A DNA stretch of 37,736 nt from an uncultured Verrucomicrobiales bacterium (GCA_913058215.1 CAJXQE010000021.1:1-37736), one strand, 5' to 3'; positions 16,082 to 24,147 are shown, counted from the first letter of the stretch. Notes: generated by a model not told the origin, from the sequence alone. Numbers and translations are program-made.

Positions 16082-19000
16082 ATGATGAAAAACCTAACCG
16101 CGCTCATTGCGCTTATACTGCTCGCCTTCGCGCCCGTTCTCACGGCGCAGGACAAGGACGGATTCCGTTCCCTTTTTAACGGGAAAGACCTCACTGGCTG
16201 GGATGGAAATACAGAGCTCTGGTCTGTCGAAGACGGGGCCATTACCGGAAAAACAAGCGGACCGGGACAACTGAAATACAACCAGTTCCTGATCTGGCGC
16301 GGCGGCATTCTTAAGAATTTCGAACTGAGAGCCAAGGTCAAAGTGGAAGGCAACAATTCAGGTATTCAATACCGCAGCAAGGAAATGCCTGAAGTCGGCA
16401 AGTGGTCCATCGGTGGCTACCAGTGCGACGTTCATCCGGCGCCGAAGAACAACGCCATGGTTTACCATGAGCGCGGGCGAGGCATCATTGTTCAGAATGG
16501 CCAAAGCGTGGTGATCGATCCTCAGGGTGGCAAATGGGTTGTCGCGGAACACGAAACCGTCGCGGTCGACACCGCTAAGTGGCACGAATACACCATCATT
16601 GCCAAGGGGAATCACCTCATCCATAAAATCGACGGCAAGATGACGATCGATCTCGTAGATCACGAAGAGAAATTTCGTTCATTGAAAGGCCTGCTTGCAT
16701 TTCAGGTTCATGGCGGTCCGGCGATGACCGTTCAGATCAAAGATGTCATGCTCAAGGAGTTGCCCGACGGAGGAGTGATCCCTTTTGCAAAATCCAACAT
16801 CCCTAACGATGCCCAGATGATCGAGAAGCCTGCCCCGAAAGGAAAAGGTAAGGGAAAAGGGAAAGTTCCTGCCAAAGGGAAGGCGAAAGGAAAAGCTAAG
16901 GCGAAAGCCAAGGCAAAACCGAAACGGGCTCAAGCGGTTGGGCCAGCTATCGGAGAGAACGTAGCGACACCGGTCGACCGCGTCAAAGCGCTCAAGGATT
17001 TTAAAGTGGAGCTGCTCTATTCCGTTCCCGGTGGTGATCATGGATCGTGGGTGGCTCTTTGTGCCGACGACAAAGGTCGCATCTATGCAAGCGATCAGTA
17101 TGGCGATCTCTACTCTTTTAATCCTCCGAAACCTGGAGCTGTCCTGAAAAAAGGGGATGTCAAAAAAGTGCCGGTCAACATTCGTGCGATTAACGGAATG
17201 GTTTTCACCGACGGCGCAATTTACGCCGGAGTGAATGACTACGAGCAGAAGATGACCAGTGGCCTCTATCGCATTTCCGATTCGGACAACAATGGTGAAA
17301 TGGACAAGGTGGAGCTGTTGCGCGGATTCGAATCGAAGAGTGATCACGGCGTTCACGCTGTCGTTCCAACACGGGACGGTGAAAGCTTTTATCTCATCAC
17401 CGGGAACAACGCGGTTCTGACAGACATCGAGGAATCCTCACCCGTCGCTAAAAACTGGGCGGATGATCATTTGCTTCCCCGGATGCCGGATGGGCGTGGT
17501 CACAACCGCTCTGTGCTTGCCCCGGGTGGGATCATTTACAAAGTGTCGAAGGACGGGAAAAAGTTCGAAGCCTTCGCTTCCGGGTTCCGCAATATCTACG
17601 GAGGTGATGTGAACCGCGAGGGAGAGTTGTTCACCTACGACGCCGACATGGAGTATGATTTTAACACTCCCTGGTATCGTCCAACTCGCGTTAATCATGT
17701 TGTCAGTGGTGGCGAATACGGATGGAGAAACGGCGCCGGGAAATATCCCGAGTTTTATCCTGATACATTGCCCGCAACTTTGAATATCGGACCGGGATCA
17801 CCGACCGGAACACGCTTTGGTTACGGCTCGAAGTTTCCTGAGAAATACCAAAAGGCTTTCTACGTGCTCGATTGGAGTTGGGGAAAACTTTACGCGGTCC
17901 ATTTGGAGCCGAAGGGAGCCAGCTACACGGCTACCAAGGAAGATTTCATCACGGGTGCTCCGCTTCCGATCACTGATTTGATTATTCACCCGAAAGACGG
18001 CGCGATGTATTTCGCCATCGGTGGTCGTCGGGTTCAATCGGGATTGTACCGGGTGACCTATGCGGGAGGTGAGGACACTTCTCCGCTTCCACCAGTGACC
18101 GCGACAGCTCAGAAGACGACGGATGGTCTGCGCAATCTCCGCCACAAGCTGGAAGCTTTTCACGGGAAGAAAGAGGCTGACCCTGCTGCTGTGGCGAAAG
18201 CCTGGGAGCATCTCGATCATGGTGATCGCCACATTGCGTGGGCGGCGCGGATCATTCTTGAGCATCAGCCCGTGTCCGGCTGGAAAGAGAAAGCACTGAG
18301 CGAGAAAACTCCCGGGAAACAACTTCCTGCTCTTTTGACCCTGGCTCGCGTATCCGAGGCAGGACCTTCTCATCGCGATGAAAAATACAAGGTCGACGTC
18401 GCCACTCGCGATCAGATTTTGGGATCGCTTTTGAAACTGGACTACGCATCTCTGAAACATCGCGAGCAGTTGACTCATGTGCGGACGTTTGAGATTGCCT
18501 TGCATCGGGCCGGTGATCCGGATCAGGCGACAATCGATAAAATCATTGCTCAGCTCGATCCTTCGTTTCCTGCGGACAATTTTGCGGAAAACTGGCTGCT
18601 CTGCGAAACTCTCGCTCATCTCCAGGCACCGAACGCTGCAGCCAAAGGCATGGCTTTGATAGCTGATGCGGTTGGACAGGAGCAGCAACTCGAGTATGCG
18701 CGCAGTCTACGTTTCCTGAAAACCGGTTGGACACCTGCGCTTCGCGAAGCCCAGCTCAACTGGTTCCTGACAGCAGCGAACTACAAAGGTGGGGCCAGTT
18801 TTGATAAGTTTATCGAATTCATTCGCAATGACGCGCTTGCCACCTTCACTGATGCCGAGAAGAAAGAGCACGCTGAACTCATTGCCAAGAAAGCGGAACG
18901 GAAGTCTGCGATCGAAAATGTCGGTGCGATGTTCGCGGGCCGGACACCGAAAATGTGGACTTTGGATCAACTCAGCAAAGCTGCCGGGACCGAGCTGAAA

Positions 19001-19447
19001 GGCCGTAACTTTGCACAGGGACGAAAAATGTTCGGAGCTGCTGCCTGTTATGCGTGCCACCGTTTTGGAAACGAAGGCGGAATGACCGGTCCTGATTTGA
19101 CGGGTGCAGGTGGTCGTTACAGCCCTCATGATTTGCTGGATCAGATCATCAATCCAAGCAAGGAAATCAACGAGCAGTTTGCTCCTATCGTGGTGACGAA
19201 GAACAACGGCGATGTTTCCACCGGAGTGGTCGTCAACCTGAGTGGTGACAACGTCACGATCAACACTGATGTATCGAACCCCAACCAGCGTGAAAACATT
19301 GACCGCAAAGAAGTGAAGAGCATCGAAGTGAGTAAAGTCTCACCAATGCCACCCATGTTGCTGGCGATGTTGAAGGAAGAGGAAGTCCTCGACCTCCTCG
19401 CCTACATCCTGAGCGGTGGGGATAAAGAGAACGCGATGTTTAAATAG
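16082..19447 (+). CDS. DUF1080 / sugar-dehydrogenase-like beta-propeller / HEAT / cytochrome c fusion
   Basis: A 1121-residue exported multidomain protein (signal peptide 1-22; Met at 16085 is an alternative start). Residues 25-230 are DUF1080, the 3-keto-disaccharide hydrolase fold (FRSLFNGKDLTGW, GGYQCDVHP, KWHEYTIIAKGNHLIHKIDG). Residues 253-282 are a Lys/Gly/Ala-rich linker. Residues about 295-665 form a beta-propeller like PQQ-type soluble sugar dehydrogenases and planctomycete membrane-bound dehydrogenase proteins (GFRNIYGGDVNREGELF, VVSGGEYGWRNG). Residues 680-960 are helical, HEAT-like. Residues 975-1115 are a cytochrome c domain with C989-Y-A-C992-H993 and late Met residues in MPPMLLAM. 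The layout suggests one chain that oxidises a sugar, passes electrons to heme and cleaves a 3-keto glycoside. That coupling is inference. It follows the sulfatase by 52 bp. Confidence 0.85.
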   Translation: MMKNLTALIALILLAFAPVLTAQDKDGFRSLFNGKDLTGWDGNTELWSVEDGAITGKTSGPGQLKYNQFLIWRGGILKNFELRAKVKVEGNNSGIQYRSKEMPEVGKWSIGGYQCDVHPAPKNNAMVYHERGRGIIVQNGQSVVIDPQGGKWVVAEHETVAVDTAKWHEYTIIAKGNHLIHKIDGKMTIDLVDHEEKFRSLKGLLAFQVHGGPAMTVQIKDVMLKELPDGGVIPFAKSNIPNDAQMIEKPAPKGKGKGKGKVPAKGKAKGKAKAKAKAKPKRAQAVGPAIGENVATPVDRVKALKDFKVELLYSVPGGDHGSWVALCADDKGRIYASDQYGDLYSFNPPKPGAVLKKGDVKKVPVNIRAINGMVFTDGAIYAGVNDYEQKMTSGLYRISDSDNNGEMDKVELLRGFESKSDHGVHAVVPTRDGESFYLITGNNAVLTDIEESSPVAKNWADDHLLPRMPDGRGHNRSVLAPGGIIYKVSKDGKKFEAFASGFRNIYGGDVNREGELFTYDADMEYDFNTPWYRPTRVNHVVSGGEYGWRNGAGKYPEFYPDTLPATLNIGPGSPTGTRFGYGSKFPEKYQKAFYVLDWSWGKLYAVHLEPKGASYTATKEDFITGAPLPITDLIIHPKDGAMYFAIGGRRVQSGLYRVTYAGGEDTSPLPPVTATAQKTTDGLRNLRHKLEAFHGKKEADPAAVAKAWEHLDHGDRHIAWAARIILEHQPVSGWKEKALSEKTPGKQLPALLTLARVSEAGPSHRDEKYKVDVATRDQILGSLLKLDYASLKHREQLTHVRTFEIALHRAGDPDQATIDKIIAQLDPSFPADNFAENWLLCETLAHLQAPNAAAKGMALIADAVGQEQQLEYARSLRFLKTGWTPALREAQLNWFLTAANYKGGASFDKFIEFIRNDALATFTDAEKKEHAELIAKKAERKSAIENVGAMFAGRTPKMWTLDQLSKAAGTELKGRNFAQGRKMFGAAACYACHRFGNEGGMTGPDLTGAGGRYSPHDLLDQIINPSKEINEQFAPIVVTKNNGDVSTGVVVNLSGDNVTINTDVSNPNQRENIDRKEVKSIEVSKVSPMPPMLLAMLKEEEVLDLLAYILSGGDKENAMFK
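16838..16927 (+). repeat. Low-complexity Lys/Gly/Ala linker-coding repeat
   Basis: Iterated AAG/AAA with GGN and GCN codons encode a roughly 30-residue KGKGK..KAKAKAKAK tract between the DUF1080 and propeller domains. The composition resembles histone-H1-like tails, but it lies inside an exported enzyme, so a flexible, highly cationic linker that could bind anionic (sulfated) glycan is more likely. Such repeats change length easily by slippage. Confidence 0.8.
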
Positions 19448-19468
19448 GGAGTCGTGGTCGAGGGCAGT

Positions 19469-19495
19469 CCACGGAATACACAGAAGGCACGGAAA
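19469..19495 (+). repeat. Left arm of CACGGAA inverted repeat
   Basis: It starts CCACGGAA and ends CACGGAAA. It pairs with 19704-19730 with four mismatches. It lies 21 bp after the stop of the DUF1080-cytochrome gene, so it could also form the stem of an mRNA 3' structure. Confidence 0.75.
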
Positions 19496-19516
19496 CAGGT
19501 CTGACGCAGTTTTTGG

Positions 19517-19676
19517 ATGAGTGAGCTTATCTACAAGGCTGAGTCATACTTGATTCGTGGGGCCGCCTTTGAGGTATACAAGGGAAAAGGAGTCTGAACC
19601 GGATTTAATTCACCTCGGCCTACTGATCAATTTCGGCCATCACCCGAAAGTCGAAATCGAACGCATCGTTTTGTAA
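19517..19676 (+). pseudogene. GxxExxY-family (PDDEXK-type) protein, internal deletion
   Basis: The N-terminal part (ATG 19517 to stop 19595-19597) reads MSELIYKAESYLIRGAAFEV then YKGKGV, matching the family's N-terminal helix up to just before the GxxExxY motif. The C-terminal part (about 19611-19676, a different frame) reads LGLLINFGHHPKVEIERIVL and stops at 19674, matching the family's C-terminus. Intact members are about 125-130 residues, so roughly 70-80 codons, including the GxxExxY and D..ExK core, are missing and the frame is broken. GxxExxY proteins have a restriction-endonuclease-like fold of unknown function. The remnant cannot be active. Confidence 0.8.
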
Positions 19677-19703
19677 GGGCCACCAATTTCCAAAATCATA
19701 AAA

Positions 19704-19730
19704 TTTCCGTGTGTTCCGTGTCTTCCGTGG
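19704..19730 (-). repeat. Right arm of CACGGAA inverted repeat
   Basis: On the plus strand it reads TTTCCGTG to TTCCGTGG, the near reverse complement of 19469-19495. Three TTCCGTG units are spaced 9-10 bases apart. It ends 52 bp before the start codon of the next sulfatase. Confidence 0.75.
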
Positions 19731-19782
19731 TCCATACTTCCACAAGCCCTGCGAGCTCACCCAAAGTCCACATCAACCAAAC

Positions 19783-21993
19783 ATGAATCGTATTATCCAG
19801 TTTCTCTTCTGCCTTTTAGCAATCCCGCTTTCTCTCATCGCGCAGGAGAATCTCATCGCGCAGGAGAAGCAGCCTAACATTGTCTTTTTCTTCACTGATG
19901 ATCAGACGATCAGCACGATCGGATGCTATGGAAATCCCATCGTCAAGACTCCTAACATCGACGGCCTCGCCGCTCGCGGAACTCGCTTCGACAATGCCAC
20001 CGTCAGCCACTCCATCTGTTGGGTAAGCCGCACCACCATTCTATCCGGCCTGATTGGTCGAAGCTACAGTACCCCGGCCAATCCGGATCAGGCGCGTCCC
20101 GATGCCGTTGAAACACTTTACTCCGACATCCTCCGCGAGAATGGATACCGAACTGGATACTTCGGAAAATGGCACGCAAAAATGCCGAAAGGCTGGAAGG
20201 CGGCGGATCACTTCGATGAGTTCGAGGCCATCGGACGGAACCCTTTTTACAAAAAACAAGCCGACGGCAGTCTTCGTCACGAAACAGAAGTCATCGTCGA
20301 TCGCGGGATTGAGTTTGTGAAGAATCAGTCCAAGGACAAACCCTTCGCACTCAACATGTGGTTCAACGCCTGTCACGCCGAGGACGGCGATCGTCGCCCG
20401 GGGATCGGTCACTTCGCATGGCCCCGCGCTGTCGACGGCATGTATGACGACACGGAAATGTATCAGCCGCGGCTCAACGATCCTGCAATTTTTGATGCAC
20501 AACCTGACTTCCTGAAGACCACCATCAATCGCGAGCGTTTTTTCTGGCGCTGGAATACGGAAGATAAGTACCAGACGAACATGCGCGCATATCTGCGTAT
20601 GGTCAGTGGCATCGATGGTGCCATCGGGCGTTTCGAAAAAGCTCTCGAAGAAGCGGGTCTGGCCGACAACACGATCATCGTTTATTCCGCCGACAATGGC
20701 TATCACATGGGCAACCGCGGCTTTGCTGGCAAATGGTCACACTATGAGGAAGCTCTCCGCGTTCCGCTCATCGTTGCAGATCCCCGGGTCCCGGAAAAAG
20801 AACAGGGAAAGGTTGTCGATGCACCTGCTCTCAACCTTGATCTTCCTGCCACCTTCCTCGACTGGGCCGGTGCGGACATTCCGGAACGCTATCAGGGCCA
20901 CAGTCTGAAGCCGATTGTAGATGCGAAGGTCCCCGGTGACTGGCGTAAGGAAACTTTTCACGAGCATTTCGCGGTGCGGAATCGCATCCCCGCTTTCGAA
21001 GGGCTCCGCAATGATGACTTCAAGTACGTCCGCTATTTTGATCACGGAAACTACGAGTTTCTTCACGATCTCAAGAAAGATCCCGACGAGCTTGTCAATT
21101 TGGCCGGGGATTCGAAATATGCTGACAAACTTAAAGAAATGCGTGAGCGCACCACCACACGGATCTCCGAAATAGGCGGGCCGCTCGATCCTCCCAAGGG
21201 TGCATTCACTGCCTCCACCGTTCCCCACCCGGAAGCAGCCGCAGCGGTTACGCAAAAGCCGGGTAAAGACGGGTTCGTGAATCTGTTCAATGGCAAAAAC
21301 CTTCAGGGCTGGACTGGTGATCTGAAATACTGGTCCGTAAAAGACGGGGCGATCACTGGTGTGACCGATGGCAGTTTGAAGATGAATCGTTTCCTCACCT
21401 GGAAAGGTTCCACGGTTCACAATTTTGATTTGCGAGTGAAAGTCAAAGTCACCGATGGCGGCAACAGCGGCCTCCAATACCGCAGTGTGATGCGCCCGGA
21501 ACTCGGGCTTGATATCGTCAGCGGATATCAATGCGACGTGGTTTCCAATAATCCAAAATACAATGGAATGCTCTATGAAGAGAAAGGTCGCCGGATTCTT
21601 TCTCACACGGGCGAGAAGGTGATCGTCGACAAAAAAGGGCAGCCTTGGATTGTTGGTGAAATGCCGGTCAAGGAATTCGCCGCCGACGAGTGGCATGATT
21701 ATCGTGTCCTCGTAGAAGGGAATCATCACCAGCACTGGATCGATGGTCATCAGACAGCCGACTTCATCGATCTCGACGAAGAAGGAAGGTCACTTGGCGG
21801 AGTGTTAGGGGTGCAGGTTCATGTGGGGCCGGCGATGGTGATTCAGTACAAAGATTTCAAGATTAAACATCTGCCCGATGATCTGCCATTGCTGACAACT
21901 GAGGATGCAGCGATCCCGGCGGAATCCCCTGGAGTGAGGCCGCAAGGCAAATTGCCGAAGGATTGGAAGCCGCCTGTTTATGGGGAGCAGTAG
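19783..21993 (+). CDS. Secreted sulfatase-DUF1080 fusion (CWVSR active site)
   Basis: A 736-residue exported protein. ATG 19783 gives a signal peptide MNRIIQFLFCLLAIPLSLIA. Residues 30-480 are an S1 sulfatase: FFTDDQT (D39, D40), GYFGKWHAKMPKGW, SADNGYHMGNRGFAGKWSHY, and a C-terminal subdomain ending DPDELVNLAGD. The formylglycine motif reads C79-W-V-S-R; position +2 is Val rather than the usual Pro or Ala, so modification of C79 is uncertain. Residues 510-710 are a DUF1080 domain (GFVNLFNGKNLQGWTGD, GYQCDVVSN, EWHDYRVLVEGNHHQHWIDG) clearly related to that in the 16082 gene. One chain may desulfate and then cleave or bind the same glycan. A perfect 18-bp tandem repeat duplicates the signal-cleavage region. 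It follows the decayed GxxExxY cassette. Confidence 0.88.
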   Translation: MNRIIQFLFCLLAIPLSLIAQENLIAQEKQPNIVFFFTDDQTISTIGCYGNPIVKTPNIDGLAARGTRFDNATVSHSICWVSRTTILSGLIGRSYSTPANPDQARPDAVETLYSDILRENGYRTGYFGKWHAKMPKGWKAADHFDEFEAIGRNPFYKKQADGSLRHETEVIVDRGIEFVKNQSKDKPFALNMWFNACHAEDGDRRPGIGHFAWPRAVDGMYDDTEMYQPRLNDPAIFDAQPDFLKTTINRERFFWRWNTEDKYQTNMRAYLRMVSGIDGAIGRFEKALEEAGLADNTIIVYSADNGYHMGNRGFAGKWSHYEEALRVPLIVADPRVPEKEQGKVVDAPALNLDLPATFLDWAGADIPERYQGHSLKPIVDAKVPGDWRKETFHEHFAVRNRIPAFEGLRNDDFKYVRYFDHGNYEFLHDLKKDPDELVNLAGDSKYADKLKEMRERTTTRISEIGGPLDPPKGAFTASTVPHPEAAAAVTQKPGKDGFVNLFNGKNLQGWTGDLKYWSVKDGAITGVTDGSLKMNRFLTWKGSTVHNFDLRVKVKVTDGGNSGLQYRSVMRPELGLDIVSGYQCDVVSNNPKYNGMLYEEKGRRILSHTGEKVIVDKKGQPWIVGEMPVKEFAADEWHDYRVLVEGNHHQHWIDGHQTADFIDLDEEGRSLGGVLGVQVHVGPAMVIQYKDFKIKHLPDDLPLLTTEDAAIPAESPGVRPQGKLPKDWKPPVYGEQ
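19833..19868 (+). repeat. Perfect 18-bp tandem duplication at the signal-peptide cleavage region
   Basis: Bases 19833-19850 and 19851-19868 are identical and in frame, giving LIAQEN followed by LIAQEK. The duplication offers two possible signal-peptidase sites six residues apart. Likely a recent slippage event. Confidence 0.85.
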
Positions 21994-22106
21994 GATTAGC
22001 AGAAGTTCTTAAATTTGCCTGCCGGTTCATCATATTTCCTGTCTCATCCATCCTGGGCATCGTCGATTCAAGAGGGTAAGGTCATCGATCCAAGCCTGTT
22101 GATATC

Positions 22107-23588
22107 ATGATTCGATTGATTTTTTTGTTCACTCTTTTTGCGTTTGGTAGTCTCTATGCTGCCGACAAACCAAATGTCCTTTTCATTTCGATCGATGATT
22201 TAAATGACTATATTTCACCGTTGGACAATCATCCGGGGGTAAAGACTCCGAATTTTGACAGGCTTGCCGAACGATCCGTCACGTTTACGAATGCCCATTG
22301 TGCGGCCCCGGCTTGCCACGCTTCGCGGGTGGCAGTGATGACCGGGGTGCATCCGGTGAAGTCCGGTATTTATCGGAATCTCTTCGGGGCTCACGGTCCC
22401 CGTTGGCGGCACGAGTCAAAAGTGCTGGAGAAAGCAGTGGTGTTGTCGCAGCATTTTCGGGATCATGGTTATCACGCAGCCGGTGGTGGAAAAATTTTCC
22501 ATACTTTGCAATGGACTCCGGGTGACTCGCAGAATGATCCGGATGCCTGGGACGAGTATCGCGGTGATCCGCTGGATCCTATTTCAAAGGACTGGCCGCG
22601 CCCTGAGTTTTCGAAACCTCAGAACCAGGGTTTTGTCGGGAAGCGCCCCTTGAATTTCCACCTTTTCGGAGCAGCACCGGTCGAGTTGGCTCCAGAGCAG
22701 GGCGACGGTGCGGTCGTAGACTGGGCGGTGGAAAAAATGAAATCCCGATCAGAGGGTGACAAACCTCTCTTTCTTGGGCTTGGGCTTTTTCGTCCTCATA
22801 TTCCCTGGGAGGTGCCTCAGAAATGGTTCGACCTCTATCCGGAGGAGGAAGTGAAATTGCCGGATGATCGTGAAAATGACTTGGAAGACGCCCGCAGTCA
22901 CGGCCGCGAAAGCTGGCACAAATGGGTGACCGATAACAAGCAGTGGAAGCATCTCATGCGGGGTTATCTCGCATCGATTAGCTACGTAGATCACGAGTTG
23001 GGCCGTTTGCTGGACGGACTCGACTCATCGTCAATGGCGAAGGACACCATCGTTGTTTTGTGGTCCGATCACGGGTTTCACATCGGCGAGAAAGAAAACT
23101 GGGAAAAGTTTGCCCTGTGGGAACAGACCACGCGGGTGCCGCTTTTTATTCATGCTCCGGGCGTATCCAAAGACGGTGAACGAACCCGACAGCCCACAAC
23201 ATTAACAGACCTCTATCCGACGCTGTGTGAGCTCGCGGGCTTGCCGGTTCCGGAGCAATGCACCGGAGCTTCGGTGGTGCCTGCGTTGACGCATCCGGAC
23301 AAGACAGATGGGCGGGTGTCTTTGACGTCGTTCGTTTTTAATCGGGACAAGACTCAGGCTTCGCACGGAATTTCCGATGAAAAGTTTCGATACATTCGCT
23401 ATCCCGACGGAGTGGAAGAATTGTATAATCTGGAAAAGGATCGTGGAGAATTTGTCAATCTGGCTGGCGATCCGGCTTATAAGGAGGTGAAAGTGAGGCT
23501 CAAAAAGAATTTGCCATTGGACGCAGCACCCATGGTGAAAATCCCAAGGGACTCTCCTTATCATCGGGGAGCGAAAAAGAAGAAGTAA
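22107..23588 (+). CDS. Secreted S1 sulfatase, iduronate-2-sulfatase-like (CHASR)
   Basis: A 493-residue exported sulfatase with signal peptide MIRLIFLFTLFAFGSLYA. Metal residues are in SIDDLNDY (D30, D31). The formylglycine motif is C70-H-A-S-R in APACHASR, the CxAxR type. GGGKIFH, GLFRPHIPWEVP and LWSDHGFHIGEKENWEKFALWE are characteristic of the iduronate-2-sulfatase-like group. The C-terminal region ends LYNLEKDRGEFVNLAGDP plus a lysine-rich tail. It is 113 bp after the sulfatase-DUF1080 gene and 31 bp before the sigma factor gene. Homology to iduronate sulfatases suggests a sulfated uronate or similar residue, but the true substrate is unknown. Confidence 0.93.
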   Translation: MIRLIFLFTLFAFGSLYAADKPNVLFISIDDLNDYISPLDNHPGVKTPNFDRLAERSVTFTNAHCAAPACHASRVAVMTGVHPVKSGIYRNLFGAHGPRWRHESKVLEKAVVLSQHFRDHGYHAAGGGKIFHTLQWTPGDSQNDPDAWDEYRGDPLDPISKDWPRPEFSKPQNQGFVGKRPLNFHLFGAAPVELAPEQGDGAVVDWAVEKMKSRSEGDKPLFLGLGLFRPHIPWEVPQKWFDLYPEEEVKLPDDRENDLEDARSHGRESWHKWVTDNKQWKHLMRGYLASISYVDHELGRLLDGLDSSSMAKDTIVVLWSDHGFHIGEKENWEKFALWEQTTRVPLFIHAPGVSKDGERTRQPTTLTDLYPTLCELAGLPVPEQCTGASVVPALTHPDKTDGRVSLTSFVFNRDKTQASHGISDEKFRYIRYPDGVEELYNLEKDRGEFVNLAGDPAYKEVKVRLKKNLPLDAAPMVKIPRDSPYHRGAKKKK

Positions 23589-23619
23589 CTTTCCCCTGTT
23601 TCGTGGTAAGTGCTATTAG

Positions 23620-24147
23620 ATGCCACCTCAGTCTCCCGCCGAAAGCTTTGTTCAGTCTCTGACCGAAAGTCAGAATCGAATCTATGGGTACATCTATTCA
23701 TTGATCGGAGATCATCATCGAACTTCGGATGTATTGCAGGAATGCAATCTCGTCCTTTGGCGCAAAGCATCAGAATTTCGGGAAGGGGCTGACTTTATTC
23801 CCTGGGCTTTCGCAATTGCCCGATTCCAGGTTATGGCTCATCTGCGGGACAAAAAACGGGACCGTCTTGATCTGATGGACCCTGAACTCGCAGAGCTCTT
23901 GGCGGATGAAGTGGAGGGGCAGGCGACTCAGTTTGAAGATCTTCGCATCGCTTTGCGCGGCTGTATCGGGAAGCTTCCTGAGCACAGTCGTGAGTTGGTC
24001 GACCTTCGCTATTTCGGAAAGATGTCGATCCAGAAACTGGCCGGTAAAACAGAAAAGGGAATCTCTGCGGTGAAGGTGGCCCTGATGCGGATACGCCGCG
24101 GCTTGCGCACCTGCATTGAAACTGAAATGAAACAGCTGAACTCCTGA
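23620..24147 (+). CDS. ECF RNA polymerase sigma factor (Rhodopirellula/Verrucomicrobium type)
   Basis: A 175-residue ECF sigma factor. Region 2 covers about 14-80 (RIYGYIYSLIGDHHRTSDVL, NLVLWRKASEFR, FIPWAFAIARFQ), and region 4 about 118-165 (LPEHSRELVDLRYFGKMSIQ, then a helix-turn-helix KTEKGISAVKVALMRIRRGL). The CNLVLW and F.PWAF..ARF segments are hallmarks of the group found in Planctomycetota and Verrucomicrobiota. The stop overlaps the start of the FecR-LamG gene by one base (TGATG), so the two are translationally coupled, as expected for a sigma factor and its membrane-bound regulator. The promoter set it reads is unknown; its own operon is the first candidate. Confidence 0.9.
   Translation: MPPQSPAESFVQSLTESQNRIYGYIYSLIGDHHRTSDVLQECNLVLWRKASEFREGADFIPWAFAIARFQVMAHLRDKKRDRLDLMDPELAELLADEVEGQATQFEDLRIALRGCIGKLPEHSRELVDLRYFGKMSIQKLAGKTEKGISAVKVALMRIRRGLRTCIETEMKQLNS

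Larger units (their letters stand above)
19469..19730. mobile_element. 262-bp GxxExxY cassette with CACGGAA terminal inverted repeats
   Basis: Two 27-bp arms (19469-19495 and 19704-19730) are inverted copies matching at 23 of 27 positions. Each holds three spaced units of the CACGGAA/TTCCGTG type. Between them lie the two ends of a GxxExxY-family gene. The structure looks like a small non-autonomous element or gene cassette that has lost the middle of its gene. No target-site duplication is evident. I recall CACGGAA-type repeats beside GxxExxY genes in other genomes, but could not check this. Confidence 0.6.
19448..19782. other. 335-bp gap holding a decayed mobile cassette
   Basis: No intact gene occurs between the DUF1080-cytochrome gene and the next sulfatase. 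The gap is filled mostly by the inverted-repeat cassette at 19469-19730 with its broken GxxExxY gene. The last 52 bp (19731-19782) form the leader of the downstream sulfatase; no clear promoter or ribosome-binding site was seen there. Confidence 0.8.

Noticed and set aside
16838-16927. Histone H1-like or DNA-binding gene suggested by the Lys/Ala tract
   Set aside because: The tract is in frame within an exported DUF1080-propeller protein, so a DNA-binding role is unlikely.
17798-18688. 296-residue minus-strand open frame
   Set aside because: Antisense to the DUF1080-cytochrome gene; composition typical of a codon-bias artefact.
20737-21750. 337-residue minus-strand open frame
   Set aside because: Antisense to the sulfatase-DUF1080 gene, with no recognisable motif.
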